Positions 20,720 through 32,800 of a stretch of 64,000 nucleotides of DNA are shown piece after piece. Under the pieces are notes generated by a model. The model did not search any database. It was not told the origin of the DNA and was given only the letters and a program-made list of their open reading frames with translations. Origin of the DNA: Lepidodermella squamata (Eukaryota; Gastrotricha); assembly GCA_047495785.1 (NCBI GenBank), contig JBLDXI010000004.1:62001-126000 (forward strand). The letters run 5' to 3'. Both the position numbers and the translations under genes were made by a program. The first letter of the stretch is position 1; the number at the start of each line of letters is the position of its first letter.

Positions 20720-23700
20720 GCATATCGATGATTTTGCGCTAAAGGCGACCAGCGAGAAAAAACCTCTATACAGAGTACTGCGCACTATAAACAGTACTAC
20801 GCACTATAAACAGTACTACGCGCGCGCACAATACTATGAAATATACTTATAGCCCGCATTCAGTGTGAAAAATAATGAATGCACTGGACAATTGACCAAC
20901 AATACTGAGCTTTTTGTGGATGTTTCCATGAAATTTTCGGATTACCTGGTGGAGAAGAGTCGAACGTATCCAGAAATTGATAAAAATGCATGTGTAACCG
21001 TGGGTTTTCTGCCGTTAGGCGACCTTATAGCGATCCGAAAGCGCAAAAACCTTGGAAAAATGCACCCACTGGCGTTTTTGGCGGCGCTTCTTCCATAAGC
21101 AGAATGGGTTCAACCACAGGTTTGTCACATTCCCTAGTAGAGCACATAAAGGCTTTGTGGGGAACCAAGAAATAGCTAGTTAATATGGTGGTTATCCACG
21201 GCTTTTCAGTCGTTTCCCTCCCGGCTTGCAAATCAGTGAGAAAGTGAAAATTTGGTGTTTTCAGTCGCCCTTATCTCGAAAAAACCCATGGTTGCACCAT
21301 AGCTTTTTGTTGTCAAATTGGAGACGGCGCTGGGAGGAAGGCTTTGACAGGAAAAGCAGCAAGGATCCCCACATCTTATCCACGACTTTTTCATCGTGAT
21401 TAGCACTCACTTCGTCCTACCCAACATCTCGAAAATGCATGACCTTGCGTCTTTTGGAGTACTGCTGCAAGAAACGGAATGGGTTCAACTACAGTTTTGT
21501 CAAATTCCCTAGTAGAGCACAACAAGATCTTACTAAGGAAGTAAGAAATTGCCAGTAAATGTAGTGTTTATCCACTGCTTTTCAGTCTTTTCCCTCCACT
21601 TCCGAATCAAGTCCGAATCGAAGGAAAAGTGAGCATTTAGGATCTTTCATCGCACTCATCTCGAAAAAAACCATGGCAGCACCGTAATTTTTCGTAGTCA
21701 AATGGGGGAGGCAATTGAGAAGAAGGTTTTAAAAGGGAAAAAAGCAAAAACCACCACAACTTATCCACGACTTTTTCGTAATGTTTAGCAATGGCATTTC
21801 AAGCACAAAATCGAGATTCGGAGCCGTTCTATTTTGAAACCGCACAACGCGGAGACTTTATTCCAAGTCTCACAAGTTGATAAGAGTGCCTTCTTCTAAA
21901 AGGATAACTAATATGCCGGTGATACCATGAATTGGGGTATGCATTCCGCCCTGAACCGTTGCCCTGACCGCGGCAACAAGACGCTCGAGATGCGGACCCA
22001 TACCATTTAAATCCCTGGTATCTGTGGACTAGCGTAGTACAGTTCGGTTTCCGATTATCCTTCTTGACTCTCATGCTCGCTTGCATCAACTTAAAGAAAA
22101 TACGGTGGTAAAACCAGTAGATTTTGCTAATTACTCCTGCGGAATGCTCTTTGTGAGATGTAAGTAAGTTGGCTTCCCTTTGATTTAGTAGGAGTGGTAA
22201 AGGTACCATTTTGGCACTATGGTAGTCTTCACTTTGTATCAAGAACGCGGACAAGATTTACAAAATGCCCACAATGGCAGTTTGATTCATTGTTGCGGCC
22301 GCGGTTGGCCCTTGTTCTTGGCCTTGATCTTGCAACAGCATGAGTGCCTACAACATGCGCCACCGCACCACCGACAATTGGCCTCTTTGTCGAGTTGCGC
22401 TGCTGGACTGCCTAGGGATCGGGATAACTTTTCCCCGTTGGCGCTAAAACGTGATAGAGTGCCATCTAATATGGCTAAAAATCCTTGCTTTTGAGTCATT
22501 TCACTCAACGGTGCACTTTCCAAACCGCGGAAAAACCTTGATCCGTCATTTTTCAACTGCGTCAATCGCGTTCTATTGTTGGCGCCGCCCACCGTCAAAT
22601 TTTTAACTTCATGTTCAAAGAGCAAAGTAGCTTGCGTGTGCCTGTAGAATGGGAAGCATAATCTGGGGGCAGCTGGTTGTATGTAAGTTGGGTAGGTTGC
22701 TTTTGGTTAGGACCAGAGGGGAGACTCCCGTAGCCCGATACCTCCACATCCATCTCCTTGTAGTTCGATGTTGTGAACATGTAAAGCACTGGGGCCCCGC
22801 CAAGGCAGGAGATGACGGTCACTCGTCACTTTTAAACCAAGACCAAGTCTCCCAATTTGCTGGTAGCTAGTTAGCTAACGCGTGGAGGCTTTCCTAGACG
22901 ATCGTTTTACACTCGCCGAGAGTCACTTTCAACGACAGCAGGGCGTACGCGACCCGACCCAACATTTGCCGTGAATTACGTTGCCCGCTACCGCCACGGG
23001 GAGACTGCCGTTGTCGCTTGAACAGTAGTAAGGTCTACCATCAAAAGACTCATTTGGGTAATTTAGTTAAGCTCGGTGGGTGGAAGGTTTTAGAGAACTA
23101 AATCGTTCAGCCAAACCATGGCTGCAACTCGAAAGCGAGAAAAGTTGCCAGTGGTTATTAGTACGGCCGTGCATGCCGCTGCAGGATCCAGCCCAAGGGC
23201 CAACAGAGGCCGCTACAATGAATCAGAGGGCCATTGTAGGCCACTACAGTGATACTTTTCCGACTAATGGTTTTACCACCAAAATGTCTTGGATACGATG
23301 CAAGTTAAAACGGGTGTGGATACTATGATGGGGAACGCATCTTTACTAAGCAGCTAAACGGAAACGAGCAACTGAAATCGGACTAAAATCGGATGACTCC
23401 TTACCTCAACCATCTTGTTACCGCGGTCTGGGACCGAATGGATAGCAAATCGTGGTAGCACCCGCATATTTGCTATTTTATAAGAAGTATGCGCTTCCTT
23501 CAACTTGTTACAAGTGAAATAAGGGCTCTGCTGTTTAAGGTCTCGGAACAGCCCAATTTTGAAACTCGATTTTGAGCTTGAAATGTGATTGCCCATCAGG
23601 TCGAAAAATTCGTGGATAAGTTGACGTGGTTCTTGCTGTTTTCTCTTTTAAAACCTTCTTCTCAATCTCCTCTCCTTTTTGAATACAAAAGCTTATGGTG

Positions 23701-24661
23701 CAGCCATGGGTTTTTTCAAGATAAGTGCCATGAAAGATGAAAAATGCTCACTTTCTCTTCGATTCGAACTTGAATCGGATGTGGAGGGTAAAGGCTTTTA
23801 AACTGTGGATAAAAACCGCATTTACTGGCAATTTCTTACTTCCTTAGTAAGATCTTGTTGTGCTCTACTAGAGAACGCGAAATAACTGTGGTTGAAACCA
23901 ATCTGTTTCTTGCAGCAATGCCCCAAAAGACGCCATGCCATGCAGTTTCGAGGTGTTGGGTCTGACGTAGTGAGTGCTAATCGGGACAAAAAAGTCTTGG
24001 ATAAGTTGGGGTGGTTCTTGCTGCTTTCCCTGTCAAAACCTTCCTCCCAGTGCCTTCTCCTATTTGACTACAAAAAGCTACGGTGCAACCATGGGTTTTT
24101 TCGAGATAAGACAGGCTAAAAACACACCATTTTCACTTTTTCCTCGTTTTGCAAGCCGGGAAGGAAAAGACTTCAAAGCCGTGGATGACAACCATATTAA
24201 CTGGCTATTTCTTACTTCGCTAATAGGCTCTCCATGTGCTCTGCTAGGGAATGTGAAAAAACTGTGGTTGAACCCATTCTGCTTATGGAAGAAGCGCCGC
24301 CAAAAACGCCAGTGGGTGCATTTTTCCAAGGTTTTTGCGCTTTCGGATCGCTATAAGGTCGCCTAACGGCAGAAAACCCACGGTTACACATGCATTTTTA
24401 TCAATTTCTGGATACGTTCGACTCTTCTCCACCAGGTAATCCGAAAATTTCATGGAAACATCCACAAAAAGCTCAGTATTGTTGGTCAATTGTCCAGTGC
24501 ATTCATTATTTTTCACACTGAATGCGGGCTATAAGTATATTTCATAGTATTGTGCGCGCGCGTAGTACTGTTTATAGTGCGTAGTACTGTTTATAGTGCG
24601 CAGTACTCTGTATAGAGGTTTTTTCTCGCTGGTCGCCTTTAGCGCAAAATCATCGATATGC
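20720..24661. mobile_element. 3.9-kb fold-back element with very long inverted repeats
   Basis: 20720-21110 is, as far as I can compare by eye, identical to the reverse complement of 24271-24661. Further in, the arms (to about 21830 and from about 23590) remain recognisably inverted but are diverged. Each arm also holds two diverged tandem copies of a roughly 370-bp unit (GGGTTCAAC...ACAG, CTAGTAGAGCACA, TTATCCAC...CTTTTCAGTC). The outer ends contain 19-bp repeats (AGTACTRCGCACTATAAAC). Long inverted repeats made of internal tandem repeats are the hallmark of Foldback-type elements. A 77-codon frame (MKNNECTGQLTNNTELFVDV...) is the same in both arms (20865-21098 and 24283-24516). No target duplication was found. 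Confidence 0.75.
22287..22822 (-). CDS. Possible gene inside the fold-back element, unknown
   Basis: Two overlapping minus-strand frames: 22822-22595 (MTVISCLGGAPVLYMFTTSN..., Pro/Gln-rich middle) and 22625-22287 (MLFEHEVKNLTVGG..., ending in a Cys-rich tail CRWCGGACCRHSCCCKIKAK). They may be exons or one frame split by a shift. No family recognised and no catalytic motifs seen; it may not be a gene. Confidence 0.2.
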
Positions 24662-24950
24662 CGCATGCGCGTAATCACTAATATCCTACCTGGGGTAATC
24701 GAACTCACAATTAAAACGTAACCTGGAATCTCATTGTTTCGATTTACTTCAAACAAGCTCATCTTGTCCACTTAAAATAGTAAATAAGGTCATTTAAAAA
24801 AATTCAAATTAATTACTAAAAAATTCCCCGCCGATTTTTTTCCCAAACCTTATGATTTATCAGAAAAATTTAGGAATTCACTTTGTACTGAAATCATTTA
24901 ATTTAGAAATTTCTGCATAAAAGATTATGAAGAAACGTGGTGTTTTTGGC

Positions 24951-25190
24951 AGATTGCACCTGAACCGTTCACCTTTGCGGTACCGACCGCATTATTTACC
25001 CCGTTGTTGCAGAAAGAAATGTACACGTACAAGTGTTGTCAGGCTGGTTGTGATGAGTTTCGCCAACTGTGTGCTAGATACGTTATGGTCAACAATCCTT
25101 CCTTGAAATCGCTCAGCCCAGAACATGCCGACGTGGTGTTGACGGCAGTCAAGGCGGAGTTTACTTGGCTCTTTCAGTTTTCAGACCAGG
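24951..25190 (+). CDS. Isolated Cys-containing coding exon, unknown
   Basis: After a good acceptor (TTTTTGGCAG) the frame reads IAPEPFTFAVPTALFTPLLQ, then MYTYKCCQAGCDEFRQLCAR and ...VVLTAVKAEFTWLFQFSDQ. It has clear coding composition but no neighbouring exon I can join. The 'YTYKCC' phrase recalls the end of the dermatopontin-like proteins, but the rest does not align. Possibly a single surviving exon of a secreted protein. Confidence 0.35.
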
Positions 25191-25219
25191 AGGTAGAGTT
25201 TTCGTGATATTTACGTCGA

Positions 25220-25880
25220 TCAAAATTAGTTGACCCTCATTTTTTGGCTCGCGATTGATACTTTTTTAATCTAAATGAAACCGATTTTCTGAACACGATC
25301 AGTCATTAGGATTTTTTCCTATTCCTTTAAAAAAAATTCCGAAACGTCGCACGTCGCGCAATTTTGAGTATACAGTTGAGCGACAAAATCTGTGGGTGGG
25401 ATCAAAATTATTCGAAAATGCCTCAGATTAAAATTTGGGGCCAAATAATTGTTAAATAATTAATTGAAAAAATAATTGAAAAAATTTCTTCAACAAATTC
25501 GTCGCAAAATTCTAGAACAAATTGTTTTATAAAATTCTAAAAAAATCTTCGGCAAAATTCTCTAAACAATTCTTCAAAAAAACTTGAACAAAATTGCTTA
25601 AAAAATTCGGGAAAAAATTCTCGTATTAATTTCTTTCTTAATTTTTTAATTTCCTAAAAATTCAGCGAGTAAAGCGTTTATTTGAAATTAATTTTGTTTA
25701 TCAAATCTTTTAATAATTTAATTTAAAAAATTTGCATAATTTTTGATAAATTTTGTCCTATAGTACGTCTCATGAACTCATAGAGCTTGTTGCCGGAGGA
25801 AATTTCCATTGAAAATAGTGAATTCCTTAAATCAGATAAAGGCGAGCGGATTCAAAGTCGAACGAATTATTGGAAATTTT
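25220..25880. other. Very AT-rich, quasi-periodic sequence
   Basis: Repeated 'AAAATTCT..A.AA' phrases from about 25480 to 25620. No gene seen. Confidence 0.4.
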
Positions 25881-25883
25881 TCA

Positions 25884-28800
25884 TTAGGTGAAGTTCTGGG
25901 GTGAACGGGTGACTCTACGTGAGTGCGCGCTGCACTCAAAGCGGCTTGTTTGCTTTAGTATAGCCCGTTGAGATTTGAACTCCAAAAGGACTTGTCGCTT
26001 TTCCGCTTTCAGGAGATATTTCATCCGTGATTGCTTTTTTATTTTTATTAAGGTGGATCGTAAAAGTAATTCCATTAATTTGAACGCGAACATCGACTTT
26101 GTCAAGAGAGCCTAATAGCGTGGCCAAGCAGCAATTTAAAAAATTTCTCGCTGCCCGTCTACGGCTAAAAACCACATTTCAAAATCAATCTTGATTGCGA
26201 GATAGATTCACTTTCAGTCTTCAGGGGCCTGCCGCGTCCGCCAAGTAGTGATCACTATTTATGTTGAGGTGATTCATGTTGTCAACATTTAAAGTGATAA
26301 ATGTTTGATAGCAAACAGTTTAAGATGGTGATCAAAACTCTGTTTATCACGCAGTACAATTTTTTCAAATTTTAAATAAATAAATTTTTTAAATTTGTGT
26401 TCGCAGTTGGGCGAATTGGCTGGACAAATACACGGCTGGTTGAAAATTCCGTGAATGTGCACTTTTGCGCGGTTGAACTAATGGGAATTACCTCGTGTTT
26501 TGACTTATTTTTTTACGCACAGCAGGTTTCGCCCAACACGAAAAGTTACGCACAAACGAGGTTACGCTCATGAGGTTGCGCTTACGGGACACAACCGTGT
26601 ATACACGCGTTTTTCACTTTTAATACCCGACAAATTCAGATTTTATCAATCAGCCTTTTCTTTTCACCTGATAATTTATTTCACTATGATTGCGATACAA
26701 AATATCGACCTCGAAAATATTTTGCTGAAACACCTGTGCTCTCTGTCGACGCAAAGTTGGCAAGTGCCTAATCCCTAATTCAGTGGTTCGCAAATACCTT
26801 TCCCCAGGTGCACAAGATTGGCGCACGCGGCCGGTCCAGCGTGCGCCACTCTTGCGTATTGTATTCTCCTCAACTAGCCAGTTACAAAGAACTAATTTTC
26901 AGGGTGTTTCTCAAGAATTGCTTGGTTTTCCGCTTGGTTTGTGCTAATTTGAACTTGGATCTTCATATAATATCGTAGGTCAATATTGGCTGTTACAATC
27001 GATTTGTTGGTAGCATTGACTGAATTATTTCTGTGGTTGGTAGTTACTTTGCTCGTAAATGAACATCTGTGTTCTGCATTGGTAAAAATTACATGTAATT
27101 TGAACAAATAATACGAGCGAAGCGAGGAAAATTTGAGTATTTTCCACTAAATAAGTCTCCGAAACCTCCAAATAATGAGGGTATAGCAGTTTTTTCCGGA
27201 CGCTACTTCGATTTTGGTTACATATTACATTCGGTCCGATTGGTTGTTACGTTGTAACATGCTTAAACAACACTGCCTATAGCTAGAAAATCTAACAAGC
27301 TGAAAACCCTTGGCTTCATGATATCAAGTGAAAGAAACCATGCGAGCGAAGCGAGCCAAAGTTTTTGTAATTTGCACTCTTAAAAGCTGAAAATATCGAA
27401 TTTTTCGAAATGCGCCAATGCGCACGGGTGCGCCACTTTGCGAACCGCTGCCCTAATCGCTGGTTTACACGCTTATGGTGCGTCTTAACACGCCACAATG
27501 GTCACACAGCTAGTGCGTGTTCACACGCGAACAATGTTGCGTCACAAGACGCCAAAGACATTAGCTGCTTTTACACGAGAGCGTAAGTATGAAGGGTAAT
27601 TAATATGTGCGTCCAGTGGTCCGAGTACGGGGGGTAAGAGGGGTAAAAAAACCCCCTGGCGTTCGAAAATTTCTGTAAGGGTCCCCCCCTGTTGATTTGC
27701 AAATTTTGGTCTAAATATGCTCGATTTACCCCCCTCAGAGCTGGACCGGAACCATGTGTGCGTCATTAATTAAGACAAAGAATTGATTGCGCAATACTCA
27801 AACTCGAGTTTTCTCGCAAGGTTTTTCAAGGTTTTACGGGTTTTGAAGGTATCAAATATTTTTTATAATTATTGAGAATGATGCGAAAATTCGGGAAAAT
27901 TGGTCATTATGCCTTTTGATTGCTTCTCCATCCCTCGGAAAAATAACTTGCCAATAATTGCAGTTATTTTGAAAGAAAAATGAAAATACCTACCGTTGAT
28001 ACAAAAAATTGACTTGAATTACTGTTTTTGAGGCCTGTAATCAAATTTTCCATAAACATTTTCCATATACAATCTTGATGCATCCAAAATGAGATAAATA
28101 ACAAAGAAATTTTTCGAATTAGGCGGTGAGGTAGGCACGAGAATATTGCTGTGGCTCTCAAATTTTAAAACAATAATTAGAAGCTAAATAAAGGGCTTGT
28201 TCGGCCGGAAATAATCGATTTTCTCCGCGGATTATCCACCTCAATTTCTTCAGCTTGGAACCTCCACCCCAAAAATATTAAATTCAACTGAGCATTCTCA
28301 TCAAAGAAGTTGAAGCCAAAATTGTAATCAAAATTGTAATCAAAAATATTTCAATTAAAATAATTTTTGTCGAGCAGGAAATGGATCTTTTTATTTGGCT
28401 TAGCTGCCAATTCATGCTAGAAATTTATTTAAAATGCTGAGTCTAATCGAAGTTCGAAGTCTAACCGAGTCTAATCTAGGTAAGCGGTAAGAAGAGCCAT
28501 ATTTGATTGATATATATTATGGGGATTTTTTATAATTTCTGGGTCCAAATTTAGCGCTGCGGCCAACTTAATTATATTAGTGACAAAAATGACAGAATTC
28601 TCTCATCGCCATCTTAATATTTATTACCGTCAATACCTCAATAATTACCTCCAAAATTACAGTGACCTTCAAATTGGAACTCGGATTTCCAAAAAATTAA
28701 AATTTTATTTGGCATTTTCATCGCTTGCGGCGATTGCGCAACACCTAATACTGCTGTGTAGACTTAATTACTATGAACAGTCAGAATACATATGTGTTTG

Positions 28801-29630
28801 TAGTGTAAAAGCGGCTATTAACTAGGGCAAAAATAGCTATAAAACGCGAGCTGAATGCATTGAAAAAAATCAGAGTTTTATCGATACTTAGTTTTTGAGA
28901 TTTTCTGATCTTTTTCGGGCAATTCTACTGGCATTTCCATGGCTTCTGGCGCAAGGGCACTAGGTGGACCTGCTGAATACCGCGCTGGCTATCAATAACG
29001 AAAACAATCAAATTGATTGCGCAAGCGGCCTGATTTCGACATTGCGCGCTACCTTGGCAATTATGGCAATTGATGGCGTAGTCTTCACACGCCTTCGTGA
29101 CCTTTGAGAGGGAAAAATTGGTGGAATAGTTTTTTTATAAACACCTTCGAATCCGTTAGGCACGTCAGAGTTTGGCAATTTGTCAAAATTATCTGAAACT
29201 GACAGTAAGTGATTCAATTTCACTGATTTCGAGTTGAAATAATCGAACCTAATGATTTCAAATAAAAAATCTACTAGGAAGATTTTCTACTAAAAAACGC
29301 TTAAACCTCTCAAAATTGACGACAAAGTGGGATAAATATTATTATTTTGTACGCCGTAGTTTTGTAGTCCTTATAAGTGTACGCCGATAAACTAACCCTT
29401 ACCCCATTTCTCAACGGTTTTAATACTAAATATTTTTTGTGTCTGCCACTGAACGTGGTCCAGTGACGAAAAGTCGGAAGCCTGGTGGTTAGGCGAGATT
29501 TAAAATTAATATTAATACTAGTAATACTTTATTTTTCCATTTCGAAGGCTACACTTAAAGGTTTTTTCATTATATTCGAGGCGAGTCAAACTGAAAAGTT
29601 TATTTTGCGGAAATTCATCATCAAAATAAT
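25884..29630. other. Gene-poor region
   Basis: Scattered short open frames without coding signature. The minus frame at 25936-26175 (MVFSRRRAARNFLNCCLATL...) is the most protein-like but has no context. Several GCGAGCGAAGCGAG-type phrases recur (27120, 27340; also 8494 and 30687). I could not assign any gene. Confidence 0.35.
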
Positions 29631-29638
29631 GTAAATCA

Positions 29639-29811
29639 CAGGGCTGCAAAACCTGCGAAATTTCCCGCGCACTTTCTCAAAATTTCTCGCTAGTTTTGAC
29701 CCATTTCAGCAAATTTTCCTGCAATTTACTGTAATTTTTCGAAAATTTCCCCAAATTCAGCCAAATTCGGCCAAATTTCCCGCGCACATTTTTGCATGTT
29801 TTGCAGGCCTG
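29639..29811. mobile_element. hAT-type MITE, 173 bp, with 8-bp target duplication
   Basis: GTAAATCA flanks both sides (29631-29638 and 29812-29819). The ends are inverted over 18 bp with two mismatches: CAGGGCTGCAAAACCTGC at the left and the complement of CAGGCCTGCAAAACATGC at the right. An 8-bp duplication and CAGGG termini are diagnostic of the hAT superfamily. Interior is AT-rich with AAATTTCCCGCGCAC near both ends. It lies just beyond the 3' end of G2. A lone end of the same family is at 30744-30762. Confidence 0.85.
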
Positions 29812-29877
29812 GTAAATCATAATGTAATCGTCCGGTTAAGAAGTTTAAGAAGTAGGCGACAGCTAGGCAGCACATCC

Positions 29878-32800
29878 CTAAAGACGCTCACATGCGGCCT
29901 GGAGATAACCGCCGCAACTTTCCCACACCAGCATGTTATATGTCGCTAACACACCTGAATTGTGAAACAGGAGAATCAAGAAAATGAGTATAAGCGCCTC
30001 TTCCCTTACATACATTTGTTCATATCGCTGGGCGCACTATGAATTGTAAAAAACGTCGCATTTACTGGATCGCCGGTAATCCAAGAATAAGTGGCCGGCT
30101 TCGTTTGTTTCGCACCAATGAACGGATAACCTTTCGTTACGAGTGCTTTGGCGGCGTCAAACATCGCCTGATCCTTGAGTATCGCCAGCGATTTTCCGAG
30201 ACCCAGGCAAGCATTCACCGCACTGTCCCGGTTTCCTGATGCTGTAGTCAGAGTCAAGTTGGCCGGTGTCTAAAAGCAAGAAGCAGATAAAAAGCGTCGC
30301 ATCGTATCATCGACAATTTGACTCACATCACCGCAAAGGGCTGTGAATGATTTTGAGCAATCTATATCGAGGATACCGTCTGGCGTCATGCTCATACCTA
30401 AGAAAAACCGAGTAAATAAGTTGAAAAAACATTATTACGCTGATGATATATAAAATAGGAGAAAATAGGGGTTTGCATGGTTTTTCATTAATCTTCTTCA
30501 ATTAACATTAATGGATAGATCATCTGCAGAGCAGCATACCGATGTAAATTTTGGGCCATATTCGGTTTTCATAACATATTGCGACAATATAATATATTTC
30601 GCAGCCCCTTTCAAACGCAACGCGGCGACATAATATTAGTATAATTCATTATAGAAAGCGCCATGCAATTATACAACGGAATATGCGAGCGAAGCGAGCG
30701 AGCGGGTTTAGCGTGAAATTCAAATCGGTGCGCGGGAAGTCGTGCATGTTTTGCAGCCCTGATTCTTTGTTGAGAAGCCCGGAACTAAAGTATGAGCAGT
30801 ATTTTTTCGTATTTTTTGGATCTTAAGTCTCAAATAAGATTTCAAATGGCGGGATTATAGTGGGCGCCTCAAGAATTAAAAGGCATATTAACATGTTAGC
30901 AGTGAAGCGAGGGCGTTGTTTAATCAAAAAGCTAAGCTTGCCCCTGGCTCGCATTTCTCTTATTCTCATTAGGCAACAAGCTGCCAGTGGGATCCTAGTA
31001 TACTAAATACTAAATAATTTTTTGGTGGCCGAATTTCTATAATATTAAATTTTTCTCTTCTTCAACTGTAAAATTGCTGTATTTTTCACAGCATGTATTT
31101 CGAGTAATTTACCCAAATGAAGCTGCAAAGTAAAAACAAGATGTCGGCGTTTTAAATAAGAGCAATTAAATCCCTTGAAAATGTCGAAATTGAACCAGTT
31201 TTTGAATGGTGCAAATAGGTTAAATTGCGATCCACTTCTGTGAATTGCAGCGACCGTGGATGATTTTTCCTGCTTTTCTGGGAATTCCAAGAAAAAAACA
31301 ATTCAAACATAACTGTGGATTCAATTATTGAAAAATCATCCAAAATTGCTCCAGGTATCAAAAATTAGCTCTTGATATTAAGAATAATCTACTTTCGTCA
31401 ATAAATTGTTCAATTTAATTATTTCATTTAAAAAAAATTGAAATATTAATCCTTGGGTTTCAAACTAGTCGATTCAGTTATTTTTGGCGATAATTTATAT
31501 TGGCTATTGCTATGAATCCGAAGCATAATGTAATGGCTAGCATAAGAACGGTCAATGTAGTCATTAATAATTATAAAAATTGAATTAACGCTAGTTTTAC
31601 AGTTCTGATACTGCGCAAGTCAATAGCAAAAATGGAAGATAATGACAGAAACGCTCGCAATCACCGAAGCTCGCTAGTGGTATAGTGGTTCTGTACTGAA
31701 CGTGCGAAACCAGCATCATGGGTTTCTATGCTCAGTGGCGACGCAGAGTCGCACACACAAAAAATCGCTATTTGATTCGTGAATTATGACAAATAATTGT
31801 GAGCGGGTTTCGTTCATCGTTCATGATTCTAATGGCTTCTCGACAGTTTTTTTGCAAGAGAATTAACAATGAATCATGAATGTTTATTTTACACACGAGT
31901 TTGTGAACCGCCCTTTATAATGCGCCACGCTATTTAGATCGTCACTTATAACTTCAGGTTGCCTTTTGTTATTGTTATTCGTGTTAATTGGATCATAGAT
32001 TTTCTCTAAAGACAACTTACATTCACCCGAGGCCGGTGTGTGCAATGTCCAGAATGGCGAATCTATAACAACAGGGCTGCCATCGTCCCATTTGAAATCA
32101 ACGACAATTCCCACGAATACAGATGGCGAAGTAGCTGAATTAGCTAATCGCATGATCGCGGCTAAATCATCCGGAGTAGAGAAGGTCGCCAAGCGCCCTC
32201 CCGCATTTTTACAGGCGAGTCTTTGGGTATAAAAGTCACTTCCGCTTGGCGTAAGGAAGTACTTGGAGGGTGGCGCCACGTCTGCCAAGCAGTTTGCGTA
32301 GTTATCGGGAAAATATGGCGAATTGGAGTATATTTGAACCTATAAAAATGCAGAGCACCGCAGTAAAAGTACACTGTCAATTTGATGTCTTCGCATCACA
32401 TTACTTTAGTGGAACCATCCGGGCAGATGTTGTAACACTTCTTGCCACTTGGCGTGTCGCACTGAACAGCATTCTAAAGAAAATGACATACAAGTGATTA
32501 GCAAAGAATTATTGGCCTTATTCAGGTGTCACAAAGTGCGCATTCGGTTAATTTTCGCACATTTCCCCATCCGCCGGTGTTTCCTCCACGCGCGCACTCC
32601 TATTGGTTGGTTAAATTTACGCGTAACCGCACGTCGCGCGCATTTATTGCGCAACAAATAATTGCAGCTTTCTACGCGCGCGCTGCAAAATCACAAGAAA
32701 ATCACAAGTCAGCTAGCCCGAACTGACCAAGTCCAGTATATCATGTGAAGCGCGTGCATAGAGAGTACATTTTTCAATTAGTACCAAGTTTAAAAAAAAA

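Noticed and set aside
20865-21098. 77-codon frame in both arms of the fold-back as a real gene
   Set aside because: Identity between arms follows from the repeat itself; no family or transcript evidence, so it is only noted within the element.
27316-27790. Several 60-75-codon open frames on the minus strand
   Set aside because: Composition is random-like, with no splice signals or recognisable motifs.
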